From Prochlorococcus sp. AG-363-N20 (GTDB lineage: Bacteria; Cyanobacteriota; Cyanobacteriia; PCC-6307; Cyanobiaceae): a stretch of DNA of 64,000 nucleotides. Under the pieces are notes generated by a model that saw only the letters and a list, made by a program, of their open reading frames with translations, did not search any database and was not told the origin of the DNA. The stretch lies in the NCBI GenBank assembly GCA_003280105.1, contig QCFX01000001.1, positions 62,001 through 126,000 on the forward strand. Reading direction: 5' to 3'. The position numbers were made by a program, and so were the translations under genes. This document shows positions 32,374 to 41,117 of this stretch, piece after piece; the first letter of the stretch is position 1; each line of letters opens with the position of its first letter.

Positions 32374-34110
32374 TTATTGTTCTAATCTAATTTGATGATT
32401 CAAGGGTAAAGCTGAGATTTTATCACTTACAAGTATATTTTTTTTGAAAAAATCATCCCAACCTTGATCCTCTACTAAAACGACAAGATCATCAATTTCA
32501 TCGCACAATTCAAAAACAGATAACTCTTTAGTTCTTAATTCCGTATTTCCTCCCCATTCTTTCAATGAGTCTGGCAAATCTCCAGGTTGAGCCCAAGTAG
32601 TGGCAAGAAGCATATACTGCTCGATGGTCCAAGCAACCGCTCTATCGACCTCAATCCTATAAAAGCATTCAGTATACCTAGATCTCGAACGATCATTAAA
32701 ATCAACTGAAATGCCAAATTTTAAAAACGAGTTATCTACTTCGACAAAATAAAACTCCGTAGGGATTGAGGCCCATAAAGGATCTGATTTGAATGTTTTA
32801 TATGAATCTCTACCTCTATTAATATCTCCACATTTTTGACAACCTCTTCCAGCCATATGATCTCTTGCTAATTGCTTAAATTCACCATGCTCAGGTATTG
32901 GACAAACAATAGTAACTATATTCATAGTGACTTTTGAAAAGTCTTTAACTAACTCATATGAATACTTATTTGAATGTTGTTCATTCGATCTTTTTATCCA
33001 TTCTTCTTTCCCAATGGGTCGAACTTCATGCCATAAATATTCCATATGACACTTTCTACAACCGCCTTTGAAATGAAGTATTGGCGCTTGATGGAATGCA
33101 CCATGAACACTGCAAATAATCTCTACTGGTGTATGTGATGGAGCTTTTTTCGAGAGTACAACTTTTGAATAGTCATATTTACCACCATGTTTTTCTTTAG
33201 CTCTCCTTAAAAATTCATCTAATTTCAGGGATAGTTTTTCAGAAGATGTTTCTTTTGCACATTTCGGACAACCACCTCCGCCTAAATGAACGGATGGCAA
33301 TTGAGGGAAGAGCCCATGATCGTCCTTACGACATTTTATAAGCACTTGATTTGTACTACCCGTATATAAGACAAGTGAATAGTCATACTTCTCTTTATGT
33401 ATCTTTTTAGCTTCATCAATAAATTCTTCATTTGTTTTTCTACACCTCAAACCTGTAGCAATGGCCGCACATAACTGGCAGCCACTATTTCCTCTCATGA
33501 AACTATTCGCTTCAGTTTCAAAGAATCCATGCCCTGGAACTTTACAGCCAACTTCTATTTGATCATGTAGATTTTCATAGCTAATTCTTGATAAGTCATA
33601 TTTGTCTTTATATCTTTCTTTGCATCTGGCTTTAAAGGTATCTAGTGGCAAGACTTGGTCTAATCTTGCTCTATTAAGATTGCATAGATTACATCCTTGC
33701 CCAGCGAGATGCTTAGTACCTTTTTGTCTAAATGGCTCATGCTCTGATACCGGGCAATTAATTAAATATTTATCAGTTTTATATCTAAAAGATTTAATTA
33801 ATTCATAAGAATAATACCCATCATGAACTTCATTGGCATCATTGATGAAATCATTCAAGGTATAAGGAGTAATACCCAATGCTTCGTTTTTTAATCTAGT
33901 TTTTTCTTTGCTCTTTATTGACTGGCAAGTAACACATCCTTTCCCCATACCTTTACTTTGATAGCAAGGTGAAAAATGATCACCTTTCTTGCATTTATTC
34001 CTAGGAAAGTATTTTTTTAATTGCAACTCCTCTGCTTTTTTTGCAGTGGTTGGCATATCAAGCCATTCAATTGGGACCTTTTTGAAATCGGTTATTTCTC
34101 CATATTCCAT
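32374..34110 (-). CDS. DUF723-type repeat protein with GIY-YIG-like C-terminus
   Basis: A 578-residue protein. After a basic start and a first zinc-finger-like pair (CKKGDHFSPC, GCVTC), five repeats of about 65 residues follow, each with a helix, (K/S)YxY, a C-x-(3-5)-HGxF core and an ending like HLGGGGCPKC (roughly residues 85-435). This matches the DUF723 repeat found in phage and homing-endonuclease-like proteins. Residues about 455-510 (FYFVEVDNSFLKFGIS) look like a GIY-YIG nuclease start. It may be a site-specific DNA-cutting protein. It stands next to the intact EVE gene. Confidence 0.7.
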   Translation of the reverse strand: MEYGEITDFKKVPIEWLDMPTTAKKAEELQLKKYFPRNKCKKGDHFSPCYQSKGMGKGCVTCQSIKSKEKTRLKNEALGITPYTLNDFINDANEVHDGYYSYELIKSFRYKTDKYLINCPVSEHEPFRQKGTKHLAGQGCNLCNLNRARLDQVLPLDTFKARCKERYKDKYDLSRISYENLHDQIEVGCKVPGHGFFETEANSFMRGNSGCQLCAAIATGLRCRKTNEEFIDEAKKIHKEKYDYSLVLYTGSTNQVLIKCRKDDHGLFPQLPSVHLGGGGCPKCAKETSSEKLSLKLDEFLRRAKEKHGGKYDYSKVVLSKKAPSHTPVEIICSVHGAFHQAPILHFKGGCRKCHMEYLWHEVRPIGKEEWIKRSNEQHSNKYSYELVKDFSKVTMNIVTIVCPIPEHGEFKQLARDHMAGRGCQKCGDINRGRDSYKTFKSDPLWASIPTEFYFVEVDNSFLKFGISVDFNDRSRSRYTECFYRIEVDRAVAWTIEQYMLLATTWAQPGDLPDSLKEWGGNTELRTKELSVFELCDEIDDLVVLVEDQGWDDFFKKNILVSDKISALPLNHQIRLEQ

Positions 34111-34257
34111 TTAACAACTAGATAAGGGGGTGAAGGTAGAGAAAATACCAATCCCTCCGCCTCAAAGAACTAAGGAGGAACGTAAACGCATTCAACACGT
34201 AAACCGAAGGTTTTCTACAGAGAGCAGGCATCTAATTTATAATTAGCTCAGGATATT

Positions 34258-34342
34258 GCATCCAGATAGCAGCGAGGGACTTGGCCCGTTGACCTGCAAC
34301 CAACCTCCTAGAAGGAACGGTGGTAATGCCAAGGTCCGATGC
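34258..34342 (+). ncRNA. SAM-I/IV-family riboswitch-like aptamer
   Basis: Core elements of the SAM-I clan are present in order: a closing stem GCATC (34258-34262) with GATGC (34338-34342), GAGGGACTTGGCCCGTTGA, then GCAACC, and GGTGGTAATGCC. The order and spacing resemble the SAM-I/IV variant described from marine bacteria. It binds S-adenosylmethionine in known cases. It lies on the + strand 219 nt before the EVE gene and just before a 78-codon frame. The assignment is by eye, not by covariance model. Confidence 0.65.
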
Positions 34343-34354
34343 TCTAAACAACCA

Positions 34355-34591
34355 ATGCCTAAAAGAATCCTCAACTGCGTCTGTTGCGGCTTGCCCTGGG
34401 AGGTTTCAAACAAGTACCCAGCTACGTCGGTACGATGCTGTTGGCCAGATAGACCCCGAATCCTCGGAGTCAAAATGGAAAAGGGAAAACTTGCTCAAAT
34501 TCCAGCAAAATTCGAGCAAGCCTCTAACCCTCAAAAAGATCTCTACCTTCTTTTATCGCAATGGCTGAAAAAGATATCTCGTATTGGCTAA
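34355..34591 (+). CDS. Candidate 78-aa ORF downstream of the riboswitch
   Basis: The frame starts MPKRILNCVCCGLPWEVSNK and ends with YLLLSQWLKKISRIG, overlapping the first 31 nt of the EVE gene in another frame. Early CVCC and later CC could bind metal. Its position right after a riboswitch and its overlap with EVE make it worth recording. The codon evidence is weak, and it could be the fused end of an older gene. Confidence 0.35.
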   Translation: MPKRILNCVCCGLPWEVSNKYPATSVRCCWPDRPRILGVKMEKGKLAQIPAKFEQASNPQKDLYLLLSQWLKKISRIG

Positions 34592-34601
34592 TGAAAAGTG
34601 A
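34474..34601 (+). repeat. Parental EVE-start segment (copy 13)
   Basis: The DNA from GGAGTCAAAATG to codon 13 of the EVE gene, including ATTCCAGCAAA then ATTCGAGCAAG (34499-34520), is the segment echoed at all other copies. It is the right-most copy and the only one continuing into a full gene. Confidence 0.9.
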
Positions 34602-35040
34602 ACCAGATGTATACGGAATCAACCATCTCAAAAAAGAAAAAGAGACTTTATGGGATGGTATCAGAAACTATCAAGCGCGTAATTTTATGCGCTCAATGAA
34701 GATAGGAGATCAAGCATTCTTCTATCATTCGAATTGCACTCCTCCATGCATAGTCGGGATGATGGAAGTCACAGAAACAAACTTAATAGATCCAACTCAA
34801 TATGATACTAATTCTAAATATTATGACGCGAAGTCAACTAAAGACAAACCTCGCTGGGATTGCGTGAAACTAAAGTACTTAGGTATTTTTAATAACCCAT
34901 TAACTCTTGCAGAACTCAAGGTAACTTATTCCGAAGAAGAGCTAAAAGTAGTGCAAAGAGGTAATAGACTTTCGATAATGCCTGTAGATAAGAAAATAGC
35001 CCTTCTCTTAATAACAAAATTGGGTGATCTTCATAAATAA
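34561..35040 (+). CDS. EVE-domain protein (intact)
   Basis: A 159-residue complete EVE domain. MAEKDISYWLMKSEPDVYGI is the classic start (YWLMKSEP), WDGIRNYQARNFMRSM the RN-x-QARN motif, and GDQAFFYHSNC the (F/Y)YHSN motif. EVE domains bind modified bases in DNA or RNA and often occur near restriction or mobile systems. The 5' end of this gene is the source of at least twelve partial copies to its left. It is followed tail-to-tail by DUF2811, the start of the core genome. Confidence 0.95.
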   Translation: MAEKDISYWLMKSEPDVYGINHLKKEKETLWDGIRNYQARNFMRSMKIGDQAFFYHSNCTPPCIVGMMEVTETNLIDPTQYDTNSKYYDAKSTKDKPRWDCVKLKYLGIFNNPLTLAELKVTYSEEELKVVQRGNRLSIMPVDKKIALLLITKLGDLHK

Positions 35041-35045
35041 AGGTA

Positions 35046-35366
35046 TTATTTTGCAGGGCAATTCTCAACTAAAGATTTAGATCCAAACATATTCCCTACG
35101 TAAAGGCGCGTAATTTGCCTTGTCTCTACTCCATTTTGGACAAGAAATCCCGCCAAAGCCGCCTGTATAAGCCTGTATTGATCCCAATTCGGATAACGCT
35201 CAATAAACCGTGTCATTGCCTCTTGAAGAGCTATTGGCAATTCAGCCTGAAAGCTAACCAAGCCATCCTTTCCCAAGTCTGATGGCTTCTGATTAAGTTC
35301 TTTAGAGTGAACTAGCAATGATTGGAGTGGCGCAAAGGAGCCAATAGATTGATCTTCTTGCATCAT
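35046..35366 (-). CDS. DUF2811 family protein
   Basis: From ATG at 35366 (MMQEDQSIGSFAPLQSLL) the protein has 106 residues. The last 65 hold the family core: VSFQAELPIALQEAMTRFIE, HPNWDQ-like YPNWDQYRLIQAALAGFL and QNG. A longer TTG start at 35417 is less likely. Function unknown; typical of cyanobacteria. Confidence 0.75.
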   Translation of the reverse strand: MMQEDQSIGSFAPLQSLLVHSKELNQKPSDLGKDGLVSFQAELPIALQEAMTRFIERYPNWDQYRLIQAALAGFLVQNGVETRQITRLYVGNMFGSKSLVENCPAK

Positions 35367-35672
35367 GCGAAATCTTTGATTGACAACTAGTTCCTCATAT
35401 AGAAGGCTGCAAGTCAAGCTCTGGCCAGATCACTAATCTCATAGAGTCTCAAGCAAAGAACGTCCAGGATTGCCTTATCTTCTGAGCATGATCATGCCCA
35501 GCTCATATAGCCGAGAAAGCCTTTAAGTCAATCAAAAGAAAACTTTTCCGAGTGTTTTCCCCAAGCCTGAGGTATATAGCCATTTCAAGCACCTTGACTG
35601 TGGAGAACCTGTGAAAAACACACAAAATTCAAGGGGAAAAATCAATAAGAAATCTTTGATAAGTCTATCTAA

Positions 35673-36050
35673 TCACTGATAGCAGTCCCACATGGTTCTC
35701 ATTGCAAAGACAATTGATTGAGAAGCAGGCGCAGGCCAAAAAGCTTCGAATCCTCTTATAGAAGGTTCGTTTTCTTTAAGAATCAATCGAAGGCTCCATT
35801 GACCGATTGCTCCATCTATGCAAGCCCACCAATGACCTCGCTCTAATTCAATAAACAAATCTTCTTCGGGCATTAATTGGCTTTCTAATCTCTGATATTG
35901 ATTAATCAAATCTTGTATTAAAAGATTTACTGAATTCCATTCGGCTTTTGTAATTTCTATTGCCCAGTGATCACCGCCCAGGAGAAATTCAAAATTTCTC
36001 CTTGAAGAATCCTTAGCCAAACGCCAACCTGGACCTTCATCTTGAATCAT
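35673..36050 (-). CDS. DUF1818 family protein
   Basis: A 125-residue cyanobacterial protein with GPGWRLAKDSSRRNFEFLLG, GDHWAIEITKAEWNSV and ERGHWWACIDG, the recurrent pattern of DUF1818, a Whirly-like fold. The function is unknown. The gene begins 3 nt after rpoZ, so the two are an operon. Confidence 0.85.
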   Translation of the reverse strand: MIQDEGPGWRLAKDSSRRNFEFLLGGDHWAIEITKAEWNSVNLLIQDLINQYQRLESQLMPEEDLFIELERGHWWACIDGAIGQWSLRLILKENEPSIRGFEAFWPAPASQSIVFAMRTMWDCYQ

Positions 36051-36053
36051 TCA

Positions 36054-36302
36054 TCAACCTGGAAGCAAGTCAGGCTGATCCTGCTCATCACTTAATTCAA
36101 CAATTGCTCTATGAACTGGCTTGACACTGGACTCCTCCAAGAGACCGTCAAAGTCATCAAAACGGCGCTGCTTGGCACGAAAAGCAATCCGAACGGTGGT
36201 CAAGTAACGATTCGTCGATTGTCGAATAAGACTTTCACCTCGTTTAGCAAGGTCCTTTGAATCTAAACCCGGTCTAATCACAGAGCCCCAGCAATTACTC
36301 AC
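36054..36302 (-). CDS. rpoZ: RNA polymerase omega subunit
   Basis: Eighty-two residues. [20 protein letters not shown] and [15 protein letters not shown] are the omega signature of cyanobacteria, and [16 protein letters not shown] the usual end. It binds the beta-prime subunit and helps polymerase assembly. The first 15 residues vary between strains and the start could be a few codons off. Confidence 0.92.
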   Translation of the reverse strand: MSNCWGSVIRPGLDSKDLAKRGESLIRQSTNRYLTTVRIAFRAKQRRFDDFDGLLEESSVKPVHRAIVELSDEQDQPDLLPG

Positions 36303-36329
36303 ACATTTTAAAGGAAAGTCGACTCATTC

Positions 36330-36614
36330 TCAATAAACCAAGTCAGTTGGCGAAGTCTCTTCCAGAGAATAAATACGTTGCGATAACCCAGGTGCACGTA
36401 GCGAAATCTTTTGGCCAAGTTTTAAGAGTAAAAATGGAGGCTTCAAATAATCAAGTAATTCACTGACTTGTTCAAGGTGATAAAGGTCTACGCATTCAAT
36501 GCGGATAGTGCCCCAACTACGAGTTATCTCGCATAAGAGCAATGGGGCAAGTAAGCATTTAATTTGCAGGTCCTCTCTATAAAAAGAAAAAACCACATTC
36601 CTCAGCCTATCCAT
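36330..36614 (-). CDS. Hypothetical protein, 94 aa
   Basis: MDRLRNVVFSFYREDLQIKC starts a soluble alpha/beta protein ending in ETSPTDLVY. It lies 27 nt upstream of rpoZ on the same strand and divergently from the Hsp70-like gene. The family is not recognised. Confidence 0.65.
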   Translation of the reverse strand: MDRLRNVVFSFYREDLQIKCLLAPLLLCEITRSWGTIRIECVDLYHLEQVSELLDYLKPPFLLLKLGQKISLRAPGLSQRIYSLEETSPTDLVY

Positions 36615-36662
36615 CTTCTTTTCTCCGCTTAATCTGATATAGCAAGAAACTTCGCTATAGAG

Positions 36663-38276
36663 ATGGTACTTTCCTCAATTAATAAAGAAAACGACGTTCT
36701 CCAAGAAATTGGGACCTTGGCAATAGACCTAGGGAATAACACTACTGTAGTGGCATTTCAAGGGGAGTTCGCAGATGAACCTAGGCTCTTACATTTGCCT
36801 CCTATAAGTAGAGACAAAGGAGAAGTGCCTAGCCTTGTTTATTACGATGAGCAAACAAACCACCCACTCTTTTTAATAGGGCAGCAGGTTCTAGATCGTG
36901 ACCTGAAAGAACTAAAAAACAACCAGATTTGTAGTGACTTCAAGAGATGGATAGGAAGTAAAGACAACTATGGTTTCCCTTCAAATTATCCATCACCGGA
37001 GGAGGCTGGGGAAAAGCTTTTAGAAGAAATATGGAAGAGAATTCCTCCAGATTTGAAAGTTAAAAGGCTTGTTTTAACTGCTCCTGTTGAAACTTATAGA
37101 GCTTATAGGTCTTGGTTAAATAAAGTCTGCAGTTCTTTCTCAGTAGATGAAATAGCGCTTATAGATGAGCCTACAGCTGCAGCAATGGGTGCAGGTTTAC
37201 CAGCAGGATCAAAGCTTTTAGTAGTCGATATAGGAGGAAGCACAATTGACATGTCTCTAGTTGCGCTTGAAGGAGGGGAAGGCAAAGCTGAACCAGTTGC
37301 ACAGTTACTGCGATTTGACGGCATAGATCTTGAAGGGAAAAGCAAACAAGTTTTACGTTGTGCAAAAGTTCTTGGGAAATCAGGGCAAAGATTGGGCGGC
37401 AGAGACTTTGACCGATGGATAGTTAGCAAACTCCATCCCAATCTTTCAATAACAGAATCTCTTTTAAATTCTGCAGAGAAATTAAAATGCCGTCTAAGTG
37501 ATGAAAATATAAGTGAAGGTGAATTGCTTGTTGAAAGTTACACAGAGGTTTCTCAAAACAAAACTTTTAATCTTTCATTAACCAGAAAACAACTTGAAGA
37601 ATTGCTAGTTGAAAGAGGGTTGATAAAAACTCTCAAAAGTTTGTTTACTCAAACTTTTAAAATAGGTTTATTAAATAATTGCAAGCTGGAAGATCTAAAT
37701 GGGGTTGTAATTGTAGGTGGAGGAGCAAGGATTCCATTAGTTCGTAGATGGTTAGAGAAAGAAATAGAGCCAGCGCAATTAATAACACCACCTCCAATAG
37801 AGGCTGTGGCTAAAGGAGCCTTAAAGCTTACCCCTGGAGTTAAAATTCGTGACCTGCTTCACAGAGGTGTATCGATTCGCTGCTGGGACAAGAAAAGTAA
37901 TCGACATACTTGGTACCCATTATTTGTTGCCGGACAGCCTTGGCCTACAGAAAAAAATCTTGAATTAATCTTGTCCTCAAGTAAAGATAATCAACAAGAA
38001 ATTGAATTAGTACTAGGTGAACCAGAAATCAAAGGAATGCAAGAAGTTGTTTATATCAATGGAATACCTAAGGTGACCGATCAAAAAGAAGGCTCTGAAG
38101 TTATCCCATGGGATGGTTCAAATCATTGTGTTTTTCTAGATCCTCCAGGTCAACCAGGACAAGATTGTTTAAAGCTTAATTTTTCGCTGGATCAAGAATG
38201 TCTCTTAATTGTTGAATTGCAAGATATACGTTCAGGCCAAGAACTTGGAAGATTAATACTTGGATCTGTAAGGTAG
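36663..38276 (+). CDS. Hsp70-like (DnaK-type) ATPase, divergent
   Basis: A 537-residue actin-fold ATPase. IGTLAIDLGNNTTVVAF is the phosphate-1 loop, ALIDEPTAAAMG the connect-1 segment, KLLVVDIGGSTIDMSLVAL phosphate-2 and GVVIVGGGARIPLVRRWL the adenosine loop. The substrate-binding part is shorter than in DnaK (about 150 residues from 385) and lacks the helical lid and EEVD-like end. It fits the extra Hsp70-like proteins of marine picocyanobacteria. The client is unknown. Confidence 0.85.
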   Translation: MVLSSINKENDVLQEIGTLAIDLGNNTTVVAFQGEFADEPRLLHLPPISRDKGEVPSLVYYDEQTNHPLFLIGQQVLDRDLKELKNNQICSDFKRWIGSKDNYGFPSNYPSPEEAGEKLLEEIWKRIPPDLKVKRLVLTAPVETYRAYRSWLNKVCSSFSVDEIALIDEPTAAAMGAGLPAGSKLLVVDIGGSTIDMSLVALEGGEGKAEPVAQLLRFDGIDLEGKSKQVLRCAKVLGKSGQRLGGRDFDRWIVSKLHPNLSITESLLNSAEKLKCRLSDENISEGELLVESYTEVSQNKTFNLSLTRKQLEELLVERGLIKTLKSLFTQTFKIGLLNNCKLEDLNGVVIVGGGARIPLVRRWLEKEIEPAQLITPPPIEAVAKGALKLTPGVKIRDLLHRGVSIRCWDKKSNRHTWYPLFVAGQPWPTEKNLELILSSSKDNQQEIELVLGEPEIKGMQEVVYINGIPKVTDQKEGSEVIPWDGSNHCVFLDPPGQPGQDCLKLNFSLDQECLLIVELQDIRSGQELGRLILGSVR

Positions 38277-38303
38277 CTTGATTAAGGGAAAAGAAGCGAA
38301 GAC

Positions 38304-38858
38304 TTATTCTTCACACGTACGGAGGAATACACCTTCTTCATTATCAATGTCCTTAAGACGCAATTCTATTGATTCTGTTCTTCGAGTTGGGACTTGCCTC
38401 CCACAAAAATCAGGCTGAATAGGGAGCTCTCTATGACCACGATCAACCATTGCTAAAAGCATTACTCGTTCTGCTCTACCCCAGGACTGGAGAGCTTCAA
38501 GTGCTGCACGAACAGTTCTACCCGTAAAAATCACATCATCCACCAAAACTACTTGGCGACCCTCAACATTTGCTGGCAAATCTGTAGGTTGAACCATTCT
38601 TGTTCCAACCCTTTTCAAATCGTCTCTATGAAAAGTTGGGTCAAGACTTCCATGAGCTATTGGATGGCCAGCAATCACCTCAAGTTCTTTTGCCAATACT
38701 CGAGAAAGATGGACCCCACGAGTAGGGATACCCAACAAGAGAAGCGTTTGACTATCCTGGATACTCTCTAAGACCTGAGATGCAAGGCGAGTAATAGTTC
38801 TCCCAAGCTCGATGCCGGAAAGTATTTCAACTCGCTCATTTTTGGGAGACTTTGTCAT
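38304..38858 (-). CDS. pyrR: Bifunctional pyr operon regulator/uracil phosphoribosyltransferase
   Basis: A 184-residue PRTase. The PRPP loop VVLVDDVIFTGRTVRAALEA is complete, LGIPTRGVHLSRVLA carries the pyrophosphate loop and RRTESIELRL the family end. PyrR binds pyr mRNA in some bacteria and converts uracil to UMP. In cyanobacteria the regulatory role is uncertain. It is convergent with the Hsp70-like gene. Confidence 0.9.
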   Translation of the reverse strand: MTKSPKNERVEILSGIELGRTITRLASQVLESIQDSQTLLLLGIPTRGVHLSRVLAKELEVIAGHPIAHGSLDPTFHRDDLKRVGTRMVQPTDLPANVEGRQVVLVDDVIFTGRTVRAALEALQSWGRAERVMLLAMVDRGHRELPIQPDFCGRQVPTRRTESIELRLKDIDNEEGVFLRTCEE

Positions 38859-39044
38859 GAGGGTTGCAATTGAAAATGAATCTTATGACGATTAAAAAGT
38901 ACATACTTAAATTGAATGTACAAAAGCTGACTTAAAAACTCAAAACTGAAAGAAAGCCCTTTGAGGAAGTAATTTGTTATTTAGGCCTCTATTCAGGCAG
39001 AACCCATTCCGGTCACAAAGCCGAACCCTAGATCCGGTGCAAGC

Positions 39045-40640
39045 ATGCAATCCGGCCCTGTAGCGCCTGTAGTGCTGGCGATACTAGATGGCTGGGGCCA
39101 TCGCCTGGAAGAGCAGCACAATGCTGTGAGGGGCGCAAAGACTCCAATAATGGACGCCTTGTTCAAGGCTTACCCAAACACATTGATTGAGGCGAGTGGA
39201 GCATATGTGGGTCTTCCAGATACACAAATGGGAAATTCCGAAGTAGGTCATCTCACAATTGGTTCAGGGAGAATCATCCAACAAGAGTTAGTGCGAATAG
39301 GGAACACCGTCAAAGAAAATAAGCTTGGAGAAAAGCTGGCTCTAATTGAATTAGCTCAAAGCATTAAAGAGACCGGAGGAACGCTCCATCTCATGGGCCT
39401 TTGCTCTAATGGAGGTGTTCACAGCCATGTTGATCATCTATGCGGACTTATTGAATGGGCTGAGTCTGTCCAAATAAACAAGGTCGCAATTCATATTTTT
39501 ACTGATGGCAGAGATACTCCTACAAAAAGCGCTGCCAATTTTGTCAACGCCATAGAAAAAGTCATCAAAACAAAAGGAGTAGGCGAGCTCTCTAGCCTCT
39601 GCGGCAGATATTGGGCAATGGATCGTGATAATCGCTGGGAACGAACTGCAAAGGCATATGACCTACTAACCAATCCATCCATTGCATTAAGCAAGGCCTC
39701 CCCGCAACAAATACTTGAAAAAAGCTACGAGTCAGGAATTACAGATGAGTTTCTTGAACCAACAAAACTGCAAAATTCTTATTTAAAAGATGGCGATGGA
39801 TTAATAATGTTCAACTTTCGGCCAGACCGAGCTCGCCAGTTAATTAGATCTTTAACACTTGAAAATTTTGATAGCTTCAAACGAACTCACTTCCCAAGCT
39901 TAAATGTGGTTACTTTTACCCAATATGAAGCTGACTTACCAGTTTCTGTTGCATTCCCTCCCGAGCCACTGGATCATCTTCTAGGGCAAGTAGTTTCCGA
40001 GCATGGACTTCTCCAATATCGAACAGCCGAAACCGAAAAATATCCACATGTAACTTATTTTCTCAACGGAGGTATAGAAAAACCTCTTCCCGGAGAAGAC
40101 CGCCACCTTGTAGCTTCGCCAAGAGTGGCTACTTACGATCTTGCTCCAGCAATGTCCGCCGATGAGCTAACTAGAAGTTGTAAAAGAGCAATTGAAAGTG
40201 GGAAATATTCTCTAGTGGTTATCAACTATGCAAACCCTGACATGGTTGGTCACACAGGTGTCTTAGAGGCTGCAAAAGAAGCAATAGAGAAGGTTGATTA
40301 CTGCATTGGACAGCTTCTGGAGTCCACGGGAAAAATGAGCGGAACACTTCTGATTACAGCTGATCATGGTAATGCGGAATTAATGCAAGGCGAGGACGGT
40401 CAGCCATGGACAGCTCACACAACCAATCCTGTTCCAGTCATACTTATTGAAGGTGAAAAAAGAAAGCTGACTGGTCTTGGAAATGCAATAAGGCTGAGAA
40501 ACGGAGGAGGCCTTTCAGACATCGCTCCCACTATTCTTCATTTAATGGAATTACCAAAACCAGACGCGATGTCTGGATCATCACTAATCGAAAAAATCGA
40601 AATACCTTCGGTTTCTTCATTAACTGCACAACCCGTTTAA
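39045..40640 (+). CDS. gpmI: 2,3-bisphosphoglycerate-independent phosphoglycerate mutase
   Basis: A 531-residue two-domain alkaline-phosphatase-fold enzyme interconverting 3- and 2-phosphoglycerate. Asp15 in LAILDGWG, the phosphorylated Ser65 in [28 protein letters not shown] and ITADHGNAE supply the two Mn sites and active site. Length is normal. It is followed by secG at 54 nt, a conserved cyanobacterial pair. Confidence 0.95.
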   Translation: MQSGPVAPVVLAILDGWGHRLEEQHNAVRGAKTPIMDALFKAYPNTLIEASGAYVGLPDTQMGNSEVGHLTIGSGRIIQQELVRIGNTVKENKLGEKLALIELAQSIKETGGTLHLMGLCSNGGVHSHVDHLCGLIEWAESVQINKVAIHIFTDGRDTPTKSAANFVNAIEKVIKTKGVGELSSLCGRYWAMDRDNRWERTAKAYDLLTNPSIALSKASPQQILEKSYESGITDEFLEPTKLQNSYLKDGDGLIMFNFRPDRARQLIRSLTLENFDSFKRTHFPSLNVVTFTQYEADLPVSVAFPPEPLDHLLGQVVSEHGLLQYRTAETEKYPHVTYFLNGGIEKPLPGEDRHLVASPRVATYDLAPAMSADELTRSCKRAIESGKYSLVVINYANPDMVGHTGVLEAAKEAIEKVDYCIGQLLESTGKMSGTLLITADHGNAELMQGEDGQPWTAHTTNPVPVILIEGEKRKLTGLGNAIRLRNGGGLSDIAPTILHLMELPKPDAMSGSSLIEKIEIPSVSSLTAQPV

Positions 40641-40694
40641 TGGATCTATTTCCAAATCTTTTCTCTAGCTCTTCTTCCAATTTAGAATAAATAT

Positions 40695-40925
40695 ATGATT
40701 ACTTTTTATCTTTCCTGGGTCTGGGCTGCATCTGGTCTAGTGCTAATCCTGTTGGTTCTTCTTCATAGCCCAAAAGGTGATGGAATGGGAGGTCTTGCAG
40801 CATCTGGAAGTTCAATGTTCACAAGCGCAAGTAGTGCAGAAGCAACTTTAAAAAAAACTACCTGGACATGTCTTGCAATTTTTTTGACTTTAGCTGTGGT
40901 TTTAAGCGCCGGCTGGCTTGAATAA
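40695..40925 (+). CDS. secG: Preprotein translocase subunit SecG
   Basis: Seventy-six residues with two transmembrane helices and the intervening loop SPKGDGMGGLAASGSSMFTS, rich in Gly and Ser as in SecG. It is part of SecYEG. It comes directly after gpmI. Confidence 0.9.
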   Translation: MITFYLSWVWAASGLVLILLVLLHSPKGDGMGGLAASGSSMFTSASSAEATLKKTTWTCLAIFLTLAVVLSAGWLE

Positions 40926-41117
40926 AGTCTTTCTGGAAGTCTCCTCTTAGATAATTTTAATGGGAGGTGAGAAATCAATTCTTCAAAATCATATTGCAGT
41001 CTTTATTGCTTTAAAAATTTTTCAATGGTAAATGAGAATCCTGAAGATTATGTAATGCACCCGTTTTCTTGTTTAGTGAATCAGGTCAATCCATTTAAAA
41101 CCATTTAAAGATTAACA

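Noticed and set aside
34343-34470. SRP RNA, 6S RNA or tmRNA in the GC-richer stretch after the riboswitch
   Set aside because: The SRP GGAAGG tetraloop region, the 6S bubble and tmRNA ends were not found; the sequence fits a decayed or short coding frame better.
17081-34520. The regularly recurring repeats as a CRISPR array
   Set aside because: Spacing between copies is kilobases and variable, the units are over 100 nt and partly coding, and there are no cas genes.
1-34600. Integrase, transposase or tRNA attachment site expected for a classical genomic island
   Set aside because: No tyrosine or serine recombinase motif, DDE transposase or tRNA was recognised; only nuclease-like genes are present, so the mobility mechanism remains open.
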